DNA of 64,000 bases from DATLGB01 sp963724135 (GTDB taxonomy: Bacteria > Actinomycetota > Thermoleophilia > Solirubrobacterales > Solirubrobacteraceae). Both the position numbers and the translations under genes were made by a program. Location of the stretch: the NCBI GenBank assembly GCA_963724135.1, contig CAVRTA010000004.1, positions 558,001 through 622,000 on the forward strand. The letters run 5' to 3'. The notes under the pieces are model-generated. The model saw only the letters and a program-made list of their open reading frames with translations. It ran no database searches and had not been told where the DNA came from. This document shows positions 47,056 to 59,635 of the stretch, piece by piece. How positions within the stretch are numbered: position 1 is the stretch's first letter; the number at the start of each line of letters is the position of its first letter.

Positions 47056-47417
47056 TTGACGGACGCCCTGACCATCCAGGAGGCGGCTGAGACGACCGGG
47101 TGGTCGTCTCGGATGCTGCGCTACATCGAGCGCGTCGGGCTCATCGAGCCCCATCGCACCGATGCCGGCTACCGCCTCTACGGACCGGCCGAGCTCCAGC
47201 GCCTGCGCACCCTGCGCGTGCTGCTGGCCGAGCACGACGTCGCGCTCTCCGACATGGCCTTCGCGCTGCGCACGCGCAGCGACGACGAGCTGCGTGCGGC
47301 GACCGAGACGTGGCTCGAGGCCGAGGCCGAGCGTCCCGACGACGTCCCCGCCGCCGACTGGCTGCACTGGGAACAGGACAAGCACCAGCGCCTGCTGGCA
47401 TCACAACTGGAGACCGT

Positions 47418-47421
<4 letters not shown>
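47056..47421 (+). CDS. MerR family transcriptional regulator
   Basis: A 121-residue regulator. The winged HTH (LTIQEAAETTGWSSRMLRYIERVGLIEPHRTDAGYRLYG) fills residues 5-43, followed by helices ending in a long dimerisation helix. There is no cysteine-rich metal-binding loop, so it is not a metal sensor of the MerR/CueR type. TTG 47056 is 10 nt after the -10 box; GTG 47026 lies inside the operator and is less likely. The stop overlaps ahcY (ATGA), so it probably controls the S-adenosylhomocysteine operon. Confidence 0.85.
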
Positions 47422-48878
<1,457 letters not shown>

Positions 48879-50015
48879 CCCGCGCATCGAGTGGGCGGAC
48901 GGGCAGATGCCCGTCCTCCGCTCGATCCGCGACCGCTTCTCCGCCGAGCGTCCCCTGAAGGGCGTTCGCGTGGCCGCGTGCCTGCACGTGACCGCGGAGA
49001 CCGCCTGCCTCGTGCGCACGCTCGAGGCGGGCGGAGCCACGGTGGCGCTGTGCGCCGCCAACCCGCTGTCGACCCAGGACGACGTCGCCGAGGCGCTGGG
49101 CATCCCGGACCGGCGCGGCAAGGCGCCCGACTACGCCGCCGTACTGGACCCGGTGCCCGACATCACGCTCGACGACGGCGCCGACCTGGTCGCGCTGCTG
49201 CACGAGTCGGGGCGCGCCGGCGCCCTGCGCGGCGGGACCGAGGAGACGACCACCGGGCTCGTGCGCGTGCGCCGCCTGGCCCTGGAGTGCCCGCTGATCG
49301 CCGTCAACGAGGCGCGCACGGAGCGGCTGTTCAACGACCACTACGGGACGGGCCAATCGACGCTGGACGGCATCCTGCGCGCGACCAACCTGCTGATCGC
49401 GGGCAAGACGATCGTCGTGCTCGGCTACGGCGAGACCGGCCGCGGGATCGCCGACCGCGCCCGCGGTGCGGGCGCGCAGGTGATCGTGTGCGAGGTCGAC
49501 CCGATGCGCGCGCTGGAGGCGCGCATGGAGGGCTTCGAGGTGATGCCGGCGCTCGACGCCGCGCGGCGCGGCGACGTCTTCATCACCGTGACCGGGTCGC
49601 GCGACGTGCTGCACCGCGAGCACTTCGACGTGATGAAGGACGCGGCAGTGCTCGCCAACGCCGGGCACTTCGACGTCGAGATCGCGCTGGCCGAGCTCGG
49701 CAGCGGCGACGAGGTGCTGCCGCTGGTCACCGAGCACGTGCAGGGCGACGGCCGCCGGCTGCACCTGCTCGCCTCGGGCCGCGTCGTCAACCTCGCGGCC
49801 GGCGAGGGGCACCCGGCCGAGATCATGGACCTGTCCTTCGCCAACCAGGCGCTGGCCGCCGAGCACCTGGTGACGACCGAGCTGCCACCCGGCGTCCACC
49901 CCGTGCCGCTCGACCTCGACCGCGAGATCGCCCGCCTCAAGCTCGCCGCGCTCGGCGTCGGCATAGACGAGCTCACCGAGCCCCAGCGCGCCTATCTCGA
50001 CAGCTGGGGCTGAGC

Positions 50016-51356
50016 GTGAGCGAACTCGACGCGTGTCTGGCGAAGATGGAGCGCGAGGGCGTGTCCGCCGAGGCGCGGGCGGTGTTCGCGCATCACTACG
50101 AGCAGCTCAGCGCGGGCGAGACCGGGGTGATCGCCGAGTCGGAGATCGAGCCGATCGACTCGCTGCCCCTGTTCGACGAGCTCCCCGATGCCGAGGCGCC
50201 GCTGGACGAGGTCGTCGTGGTGAAGCTCAACGGCGGGCTCGGGACCTCGATGGGCATGACGGGCCCGAAGTCCCTGCTCGAGGTCAAGGACGGCTTCACC
50301 TTCCTGGACGTGATCGCCCGCCAGGTGCTGTCGCTGCGGGAGGCGCACGGCGTACGGCTGCCGCTGGTGCTGATGCACTCGTTCGCGACGCGCGGGGCGT
50401 CGCTGCGCGCGCTCAAGCGCTACGAGCTCGAGGTCGACGTCCCGCTGGACTTCGTGCAGTCCAAGGAGCCCAAGCTCCGCGCGGACGACCTCGCGCCGGT
50501 GGAGTGGCCGGAGAACCCTGAGCTCGAGTGGTGCCCTCCGGGGCACGGCGACCTCTACACGTCGCTGCAGTCGAGCGGGATGCTCGAGCGGCTGCTCGAC
50601 GAGGGCTACCGCTACGCGTTCGTGTCGAACGTCGACAACCTCGGCGCCGTGCTCGAGCCGCGCATCCTCGCGTGGTTTTCCGCGTCCGGAGCGCCGTTCG
50701 CCTCAGAGACGATCGACCGCACCGAGGCCGACCGCAAGGGCGGCCACCTGGCGCGGCGCGGCGACGCGCTGGTCCTGCGCGAGTCGGCACAGGTCGCCGA
50801 CTCCGAGCAGGACGCCTTCCAGGACGTGTCGCGGCACCGCTTCTTCAACGCCAACAACCTCTGGATCGACCTGCGCGCGCTGGCGGCGACGCTCGCCGAC
50901 TCGGGTCCCGTGCTCGGTCTGCCGCTGATCGTCAACCGCAAGACCGTCGACCCGGCGAACTCCTGGTCGCCGGCGGTGATCCAGCTCGAGACGGCGATGG
51001 GCGCGGCGATCGGCGTCTTCGACGGAGCGCAGGCGCTGCACGTCCCGCGGAATCGCTTTCTGCCGGTCAAGACGACCTCGGACCTGCTGGTGCTGCGCTC
51101 GGACGCCTACACGCTGACCGACGACTTCCGCGTCGAGCTCGGCCCCTCCACGGCGCCCCTGGTGTCGCTCTCGGACGAGTTCAAGCTGGTCGCCGACTTC
51201 GACGAGCGCTTCCGCCACGGCCCGCCGTCGCTCGTGGACGCCGAGCGGCTGGAGGTCGCCGGCGACGTGCGCTTCGGGAGCGACGTGGTCGTGCGCGGCA
51301 CGGCCCGCGTCGAGGGGCCCGCCGAGGTTCCTGACGGCGCGGTCCTGGGCGGCTAG
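50016..51356 (+). CDS. UTP-glucose-1-phosphate uridylyltransferase, eukaryotic (UGP2) type
   Basis: A 446-residue enzyme making UDP-glucose. The nucleotide-binding loop VVVVKLNGGLGTSMGMTGPKS is the UGP2/AGX type, not the bacterial GalU type. CPPGHGDLYTSL, FVSNVDNLGA and a C-terminal half beta-helix (VAGDVRFGSDVVVRGTARVEG) complete the fold. The GTG start is 2 nt after the AhcY paralogue. Its product could feed UDP-glucose dehydrogenase at 36315. The stop shares CTAG with the convergent gene's stop. Confidence 0.9.
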   Translation: MSELDACLAKMEREGVSAEARAVFAHHYEQLSAGETGVIAESEIEPIDSLPLFDELPDAEAPLDEVVVVKLNGGLGTSMGMTGPKSLLEVKDGFTFLDVIARQVLSLREAHGVRLPLVLMHSFATRGASLRALKRYELEVDVPLDFVQSKEPKLRADDLAPVEWPENPELEWCPPGHGDLYTSLQSSGMLERLLDEGYRYAFVSNVDNLGAVLEPRILAWFSASGAPFASETIDRTEADRKGGHLARRGDALVLRESAQVADSEQDAFQDVSRHRFFNANNLWIDLRALAATLADSGPVLGLPLIVNRKTVDPANSWSPAVIQLETAMGAAIGVFDGAQALHVPRNRFLPVKTTSDLLVLRSDAYTLTDDFRVELGPSTAPLVSLSDEFKLVADFDERFRHGPPSLVDAERLEVAGDVRFGSDVVVRGTARVEGPAEVPDGAVLGG

Positions 51357-52759
51357 CGGCAGGCGCGCCGGGCCCCGCGCCGCGCGCGGCGCTGCGCGCG
51401 CACGCGTTTCCTCGTGCGGGCTGCGGCCGTCCGCTTGCGCGCCCTTGTCAGCGCGCGTCGGGCGCGTCGGCACGCCTTGGTTGGCGCGGGCGGTGCGACC
51501 ACGTCGATCGTGTCGGGCGGGCAATCGGCGGGGCGCAGCGGCCGCTCGATCGCGGACGGCGGCTCGGGCTCGGCGCCGAAGGGCATGACGATCTTGCAGC
51601 GGTCCCAGGGGTCGGTCCCGCGGCCGCTCTCGATCAAGGTGATCTGCTCGCCGGCGACGTCGATCATCGAGTAGCTCGTGTTGTCGCGCTCGTTGGACTC
51701 GAGGATGCCGTTCACGGGGTCCGCGACGATGCGCAGGACGTAGCGGCCGTCGGGGTGCAGAGCGAGGTCGAAGTAGTTGCCGGGGCGGTCCCACTCGTAG
51801 TAGTCGCCCCAGCCCGCGCGCAGTCCGAAGCCGGTGTCCTCCAGGTACGTCGGGTAGAAGACCGACCACTCGCGCAGCAGCTCGTTGCGGTGCGCGAAGC
51901 CCTTGAGGTGCTCGGTGCCGACCTGCTGCAGTGCGCCCTGGGCCGGGTCCGTCACGCGCCACAGCGTCAGCCCGATCGCGTTGTCGTGGTGGTGATGCTG
52001 GTGGGTCTTGTGGTACTTCGCCGTTCCGGCGGGGCGGTCTACGTGGCTGCCGTCGCTCAGCGACACGCGCTGGACGAGCGGGGCGTCCTCGAGCATCGCG
52101 CCGTCGTGGAGAAGGCTCATCGGCCCCTGGCCGGTGTTGCGCACACCGAAGGCCATTCGCAGGCAGCGCTGCGCGCCCTCCTCGGCCACCTCCTCCGGAT
52201 GACAGGCGCTCCGGCCGCCAGGGGCCGGCACGCCGATCGGCGGGTCTGTCGTGCCGTTGCCGTTGGAGACGGGATAGTCGAATGTGAACTCGTACGGCGG
52301 CAGTGCCTGCAGGTTCGGCGGCACGAGCTCCGGCTTCGCGGGCAGCACCGGTGCGCGCTCGAGCTTCGCACGCAGGCGGAAGCGTGGATCGGCCGCCGAT
52401 GGGGAGCCGACGGCCTGGATCGTCCAGGCGCCGACTGCGGGCCCCGAGAACAACAGCTCCTCCGAGTAGAGCCCGGGGCCGGTGTCCACGCTGTCGAGCG
52501 CTCCCTGAGGCCCGGAGACCCGCAGCGTCCACTCGTCGCCGACCGTCGCGTGATCGAGGCCCACGCGCAGCTCATGGCCGGACTCGCGCACCTCGAGCGC
52601 ATACTCGAAGCAGTGGTCACCGCAGCTCGCCGCTCCCGCGCCCGGACCCGACCAGAACGCCGTCTGCCCGAGCGCCAGCGAGGGAGTGTCGGCAGCCGCC
52701 GCCGGAGCGGCCGAGACCGCCAGCAGCGCCACTGCCAGCCAGGAGCTACGACGTCTCAT
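51353..52759 (-). CDS. Secreted lysyl-oxidase-like protein
   Basis: A 468-residue exported protein (signal MRRRSSWLAVALLAVSAAPAAA). After a beta domain, residues about 145-380 follow the lysyl oxidase pattern: LPPYEFTFDYPVSNGNG, a copper-type histidine cluster KYHKTHQHHHHDNAIG, FYPTYLEDTGFGLRAGWGDYY and VNGILESNERDN. Lysyl oxidases are copper amine oxidases that crosslink proteins; the bacterial forms have unknown substrates. The last 40 residues are Arg/Lys-rich. It lies downstream of ctaG on the same strand with a 14-nt overlap, tying it to a copper-delivery protein. Confidence 0.75.
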   Translation of the reverse strand: MRRRSSWLAVALLAVSAAPAAAADTPSLALGQTAFWSGPGAGAASCGDHCFEYALEVRESGHELRVGLDHATVGDEWTLRVSGPQGALDSVDTGPGLYSEELLFSGPAVGAWTIQAVGSPSAADPRFRLRAKLERAPVLPAKPELVPPNLQALPPYEFTFDYPVSNGNGTTDPPIGVPAPGGRSACHPEEVAEEGAQRCLRMAFGVRNTGQGPMSLLHDGAMLEDAPLVQRVSLSDGSHVDRPAGTAKYHKTHQHHHHDNAIGLTLWRVTDPAQGALQQVGTEHLKGFAHRNELLREWSVFYPTYLEDTGFGLRAGWGDYYEWDRPGNYFDLALHPDGRYVLRIVADPVNGILESNERDNTSYSMIDVAGEQITLIESGRGTDPWDRCKIVMPFGAEPEPPSAIERPLRPADCPPDTIDVVAPPAPTKACRRARRALTRARKRTAAARTRKRVRAQRRARRGARRACR

Positions 52760-53570
52760 ACCGCTCCGCGCGGCGGTCCTCCGCCTCGGACTCGCTCAGC
52801 ATCCGCGTGAAAAGGTACGCGAGCCCGATCCCCATCACCAGCGACTGCTCGAGGCCCATGATCAGGCCGGCGACGTGCTGGTCGTCGAGCGGCGTCATCC
52901 CCCAGCGCTCGCCGGCGATGGCGTAGGGCTGGTAGAGCAGCTTGGGGTAGAAGGCGAGCACGAGGCCGAGTGCGCCGACGAGCAGCTTGGTCGATGCCAT
53001 GTAGGCCACGGGCGCCATCCCGCCGAGCCGCAGCCGCGAGCGGATGGGAGAGATCAGGTGCCACCAGTACAGGGTGCCCGATGCGGCGAAGCTCAGGTGC
53101 TCGAGGACGTGGACGAGCGGGTGCTCAAGCGCCGCGTTGTAGAGCGCGGGCACGTGCCAGAGCCACATGACCCCGACGTAGGCGATCACGCCCATGACCG
53201 GGTGGGCGAGGAGGCCGGCGCGCCGCTCGAGCGCGTGGACCGCGCGCGTCACGGGCCGCAGCAGCACCCTGGTGAGGGCGAGGATCAGCGCGATCGGGAC
53301 GAGGTCCGCGAGCAGAAGGTGCTGGACCATGTGGCCCGAGGCGAGCTGCTCGGAGATGCGGTCGAGCGGCGAGACGAGCGCGATCAGCACCAGCGTCAGG
53401 CCGCACATCCACAGCGCCAGGCGGCCAAGCCCGGCGTCGCGCGCCCCGTGCGTGCGGCGCACGTTGCGCCAGCGCGCGCCGTACACCCAGGCGTACACCG
53501 CGACCGAGAGCAGCACCGCCGGGGCGATGGTCCAGGAGGTGTCGACGGGGACGCTGCGCGAAGTTGTCAC
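52746..53570 (-). CDS. CtaG-type cytochrome c oxidase assembly factor (caa3_CtaG family)
   Basis: A 274-residue protein with seven hydrophobic helices. Family residues include ALVSPLDRISEQLASGHMVQHLLLADLVP, MWLWHVPALYNAALEH and the histidine/methionine-rich DDQHVAGLIMGLEQSLVMG. Members are needed for copper insertion into caa3-type oxidase or for copper import. No oxidase subunit genes adjoin it. The GTG start lies within a 17-bp palindrome. The downstream gene is the lysyl-oxidase-like protein, which also needs copper. Confidence 0.9.
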   Translation of the reverse strand: MTTSRSVPVDTSWTIAPAVLLSVAVYAWVYGARWRNVRRTHGARDAGLGRLALWMCGLTLVLIALVSPLDRISEQLASGHMVQHLLLADLVPIALILALTRVLLRPVTRAVHALERRAGLLAHPVMGVIAYVGVMWLWHVPALYNAALEHPLVHVLEHLSFAASGTLYWWHLISPIRSRLRLGGMAPVAYMASTKLLVGALGLVLAFYPKLLYQPYAIAGERWGMTPLDDQHVAGLIMGLEQSLVMGIGLAYLFTRMLSESEAEDRRAERYETS

Positions 53571-53576
53571 AACTTC
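53560..53576. promoter_or_regulatory. Palindrome over the ctaG start
   Basis: GAAGTTGT (53560-53567) and ACAACTTC (53569-53576) are perfect 8-bp arms around one base. The site covers the ctaG start codon (53568-53570) and lies in the divergent ctaG/comF region, a possible repressor operator. Confidence 0.45.
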
Positions 53577-53637
53577 GGCGCTGAGTTTGCACTACCTGGT
53601 CTTGATCGGTGACAGCAGGCCGCGCGACGCTGTGGCC

Positions 53638-54318
53638 ATGAACGCTCTGGCGCAGATCCTGGCGGCGGTGGCCCCGCCCCTGTGCCTCGGCTGCCGCTTG
53701 CCGGTCGCCGCCGGCGGGGCGGCGCTGTGTGCGTCCTGCGCGCGCGGGTTCCCATGGCTGGGCGCGCGCGTGTGCAGGCGCTGCGCGCTGCCGCGCCACA
53801 GTGGCCGCGGCTGCCCGGCCGCGCGGGCGCGGTTCGCCACGGCGTGGGCCCCGGTCGCGTACGAGGGGACGGCGCTCGCGCTCATACGCGCGCTGAAGTT
53901 CCGTGGGGCACTCAACGTCGCCGGACTCATGGCTTCCCAGATCGCCGCGAACGCGCCGCCGTGGGCGATCGCGGGCGCGACAGCGCTCGTCCCGGTGCCG
54001 GCGGCGCCCGGCCGCACGCGCCGGCGCGGCTTCGACCCGGCCGCGCTGATCGCCACACGCCTGGCGGAGCGGCTCGATCTGCCCGTCGCCAACTGCCTCG
54101 CGCGCTCCGGGAGGGCGCCGCCGCAGCTCGGGGCGCGGCGCGCCGAGCGCCGCACCCCCGGCCGCATCGTCGTGACCGCTGTCGCCGAGCCCCCGCCGGC
54201 GGTGCTGCTCGTCGACGACGTCCACACGACCGGCGCGACGCTGGCGGTATGCGCGTCCGCCCTGGCCGGCGCCGGCGCGCTGACGATCCGCGCCATCACC
54301 TACGCCCGCGCGCTGTGA
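53638..54318 (+). CDS. comF: ComF family phosphoribosyltransferase-like protein
   Basis: A 226-residue protein. An N-terminal four-cysteine zinc element (CLGC, CASC, CRRC with a fourth partner CPAA) is followed by a type I phosphoribosyltransferase domain with the PRPP loop VLLVDDVHTTGATLA. Family members take part in DNA uptake or repair of imported DNA; enzymatic activity is unproved. The ATG 53638 was chosen because family homology begins at LAPPLCLGC. The gene precedes hpf and secA, a common actinobacterial order. Confidence 0.88.
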   Translation: MNALAQILAAVAPPLCLGCRLPVAAGGAALCASCARGFPWLGARVCRRCALPRHSGRGCPAARARFATAWAPVAYEGTALALIRALKFRGALNVAGLMASQIAANAPPWAIAGATALVPVPAAPGRTRRRGFDPAALIATRLAERLDLPVANCLARSGRAPPQLGARRAERRTPGRIVVTAVAEPPPAVLLVDDVHTTGATLAVCASALAGAGALTIRAITYARAL

Positions 54319-54425
54319 GCGTCGCGTGGCGCCTCGCGCCTGACCAACACGCGTCGAGGCCCTGTTTGAAGTCGGCACCGTGTGAAACACTCTTGGGGAC
54401 CCCGCGTTCCCACACAGGAGGTCTT

Positions 54426-54794
54426 ATGCAGATCGAGGTCAAGGGCCGGCACGTAACGGTCACGGACACGCTTCGCGAGCAGGTGGAGCGCCGGTTTGCC
54501 AAGGTCGGCAGGCAGGTCAACGGGAGCGCCGTGCTGGAGGTGGAGCTCAGCCGGGAGCGCAACCCCGCCAACCCGATCAGCGAGATCGCCGAGGCGACGA
54601 TCCACCTCAAGGGCGTGACCCTGCGTGCGCGCGAGGCCGCGCGCGACATGCCTCACGCGATCAACCTGGTCGCCGAGGACATCGCGCGGCAGGTCAAGCG
54701 GGTGCGGGACAAGCGGCGCGGCCCGCGCGCCGGCGCGCCGTTCCAGCCGCCCGTCGCCGAGGGGTTCGGGGAGCCGCCCGCCGCTGCGATGTAG
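54426..54794 (+). CDS. hpf: Ribosome hibernation promoting factor, short form
   Basis: A 122-residue protein of the RaiA/HPF beta-alpha-beta-beta-beta-alpha fold: MQIEVKGRHVTVTDTLREQVE, VEVELSRERNPA, and the second helix region MPHAINLVAEDIARQVKRVRDKRR. It binds the 30S decoding region in resting cells. The C-terminal dimerisation domain of long HPF is absent, unusual in actinobacteria, where the long form is common. A GGAGG Shine-Dalgarno precedes the ATG. Confidence 0.9.
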   Translation: MQIEVKGRHVTVTDTLREQVERRFAKVGRQVNGSAVLEVELSRERNPANPISEIAEATIHLKGVTLRAREAARDMPHAINLVAEDIARQVKRVRDKRRGPRAGAPFQPPVAEGFGEPPAAAM

Positions 54795-54823
54795 GCGGAT
54801 ATCGCCCTCTACTCTGAGGGGCC

Positions 54824-57631
<2,808 letters not shown>

Positions 57632-57652
57632 GCGCGTAGATTCCGCCGCCGC

Positions 57653-58555
57653 ATGGCGGACCAGCGCGACCTCGAGTTCACGTACTCGCTGATCGACCGC
57701 GTCTTCCGGCTCAGCCTCGGCGAGCTGGCGGACTTCAGCGGCGCCAAGTACGACGGGGATTTCAGCCTCACGCTCCAGGAGGCGCAGCGGCGCAAGCACG
57801 ACTATGTCGCCGAGCAGATCGGGATCGAGCGGGGCAGACGCGTGCTCGACATCGGCTGCGGCTGGGGCCCGCTGCTCAACGACATCCGCCGCCGCGGCGC
57901 CACCGGAGTCGGCGTGACGCTGTCGAGCGCCCAGGCCGCCGCCTGCCGGCGCCACGGCCTCGAGGTCCACATCCAGGACGCGCTCGGGATCGACCGCGAC
58001 ACCTACGGTCCCTTCGACGGCGTCGCCAGCCTCGGCGCGTTCGAGCATTTCGCCTCGCGCGAGGACCATGAGGCAGGCCGCCAGGAGGACCGCTACCGGC
58101 GGCTGTTCGCCAACGTCGCGACCACGCTGCCCGACAATGGCCGCTTCTACCTGCAGACGATGGTCTTCGGGCACAACATGATCCCGCTGTCCGAGGTCAG
58201 CCTCGACGCTCCGCGCGAGTCGGACGCCTGGTACCTCGCACTGCTGGCCAAGCAGTTCCCCGGATCCCACCTGCCGTCCGGCAAGGAGCAGATCGAGCGC
58301 TGCGCGCAGCCGCACTTCCGGCTCGTGTCGGCGGTGAGCGGGCGGCTCGACTACATCGAGACGATCAAGCAGTGGCGCACGCGCTTCGCCGAGCCCAGCC
58401 TGAAGAAGACACTGGTCAAGGCCCGGCTGGTTCCCAGGTGGCTGACGTCCAAGGATTTCCGCCTCGCCTTCACCTCCGGGGTGAGCGCCAACGGCGTGTG
58501 CTTCGAGCGCGAGCTGCTCGATCACTACCGCCTAGTGTTCGAGAAGGTCTCATGA
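57653..58555 (+). CDS. SAM-dependent methyltransferase, cyclopropane-fatty-acid synthase family
   Basis: A 300-residue enzyme. The SAM motif is VLDIGCGWGPLL, then VTLSSAQAAACRRHGLEVHIQDAL and the family segment FDGVASLGAFEHFA. The C-terminal half (RLDYIETIKQWRTRF) matches mycolic-acid/cyclopropane synthases. It may modify unsaturated acyl chains of membrane lipids using SAM, producing the S-adenosylhomocysteine that AhcY clears. TAGATT lies 10 nt before the ATG. The stop overlaps prfB (ATGA). Confidence 0.87.
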   Translation: MADQRDLEFTYSLIDRVFRLSLGELADFSGAKYDGDFSLTLQEAQRRKHDYVAEQIGIERGRRVLDIGCGWGPLLNDIRRRGATGVGVTLSSAQAAACRRHGLEVHIQDALGIDRDTYGPFDGVASLGAFEHFASREDHEAGRQEDRYRRLFANVATTLPDNGRFYLQTMVFGHNMIPLSEVSLDAPRESDAWYLALLAKQFPGSHLPSGKEQIERCAQPHFRLVSAVSGRLDYIETIKQWRTRFAEPSLKKTLVKARLVPRWLTSKDFRLAFTSGVSANGVCFERELLDHYRLVFEKVS

Positions 58556-59635
58556 CCACCGCCGCCTCCCAGCCGACGCCGCAGCGCCTTGCGGCCATCC
58601 GCGAGCAGCTCAAGCTCCTCGCGGACTACCTTTGACCCGGCAGGGCTGAAGACGCGCGCCTCCGAGCTCGAGGCGCAGATGGGGGAGCCGGGCTTCTGGG
58701 ACGAGCCGGACGCGGCCGCCAGGGTCAACGCCGAGTACGCCCGGGTCGCGCGGCGTCGCGACACGTTCGCCGCGTTGGAGGAGGACGTCGAGCTGCTCGA
58801 GTTCGCCGATGAGGGCGAGGACATCGAGGAAACGCTCGCGTCGGTCGAGTCGCGCCTTCAGGAGCTCGAGCTCGAGCGGCTGTTCTCCGGCCGCTACGAC
58901 GGCGGTGACGCGCTGGTCATCGTCAACGCGGGCGCCGGCGGCACCGACGCGCAGGACTGGGCCGAGATGGTGCTGCGCATGGAGATGCGCTGGGCCGAGC
59001 GGCGTGGGTTCAAAGCCGAGCTGCTCGAGGTCTCCCCGGGAGAGGAGGCCGGCATCAAGTCCGCGGCGTTCCGTGTCAGCGGCGAGAACGCGTACGGCCT
59101 GTACGGCGCGGAGAAGGGGGTTCATCGCCTCGTGCGCATCTCGCCCTTCGACGCGCAGTCGCGCCGGCATACCGCGTTCGCCTCGGTCGAGGTGTCACCC
59201 GTCCTGGAGGAGATGGGAGAGATCGAGATCTCAGACGACGACCTCCAGATCGACACCTACCGCGCGTCCGGCGCCGGTGGCCAGCATGTCAACAAGACCG
59301 ACTCGGCGGTGCGGATCACCCACCGGCCCAGCGGCATCGTCGTCCAGTGCCAGAACGAGCGCTCGCAGTCGTCGAACAAGCTGACCGCGATGAGGATGCT
59401 CCAGTCGAAGCTGATCGAGCGCGCCGAACGCGAGCGCCGCGAGGAGATCGCGCGTGAGAAGGGAGAGGCGATGGACGTCGCCTGGGGGTCGCAGATCCGC
59501 TCCTACGTGCTCAACCCGTACACGATGGTCAAGGACCACCGCACCGACTTCGAGATGGGGGACGCGAACCGCGTGCTCGACGGCGACCTCGACGGCTTCG
59601 TGCGCGCGTACCTGCTCAAGGCGGCGGCCGCGTGA
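58552..59635 (+). CDS. prfB: Peptide chain release factor 2 with programmed +1 frameshift
   Basis: The frame from ATG 58552 gives 27 codons (ending LKLLADYL) and stops at TGA 58633-58635. Skipping one base at 58633 continues as DPAGLKTRASELEAQMGEPG to the end, total about 360 residues: join(58552..58632,58634..59635). The slip site CTT-TGA-C is the classical RF2 autoregulatory site: low RF2 lets the ribosome shift at its own stop codon. GGQ is in ASGAGGQHVNKTDSAVRITH. No G-rich internal Shine-Dalgarno precedes the site. Confidence 0.95.
58630..58636 (+). promoter_or_regulatory. prfB frameshift site CTTTGAC
   Basis: CTT (58630-58632) followed by TGA (58633-58635) and C is identical to the E. 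coli prfB shift site. The upstream GCGGACTAC offers only weak anti-Shine-Dalgarno pairing, unlike the AGGGGG of E. coli. Confidence 0.93.
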
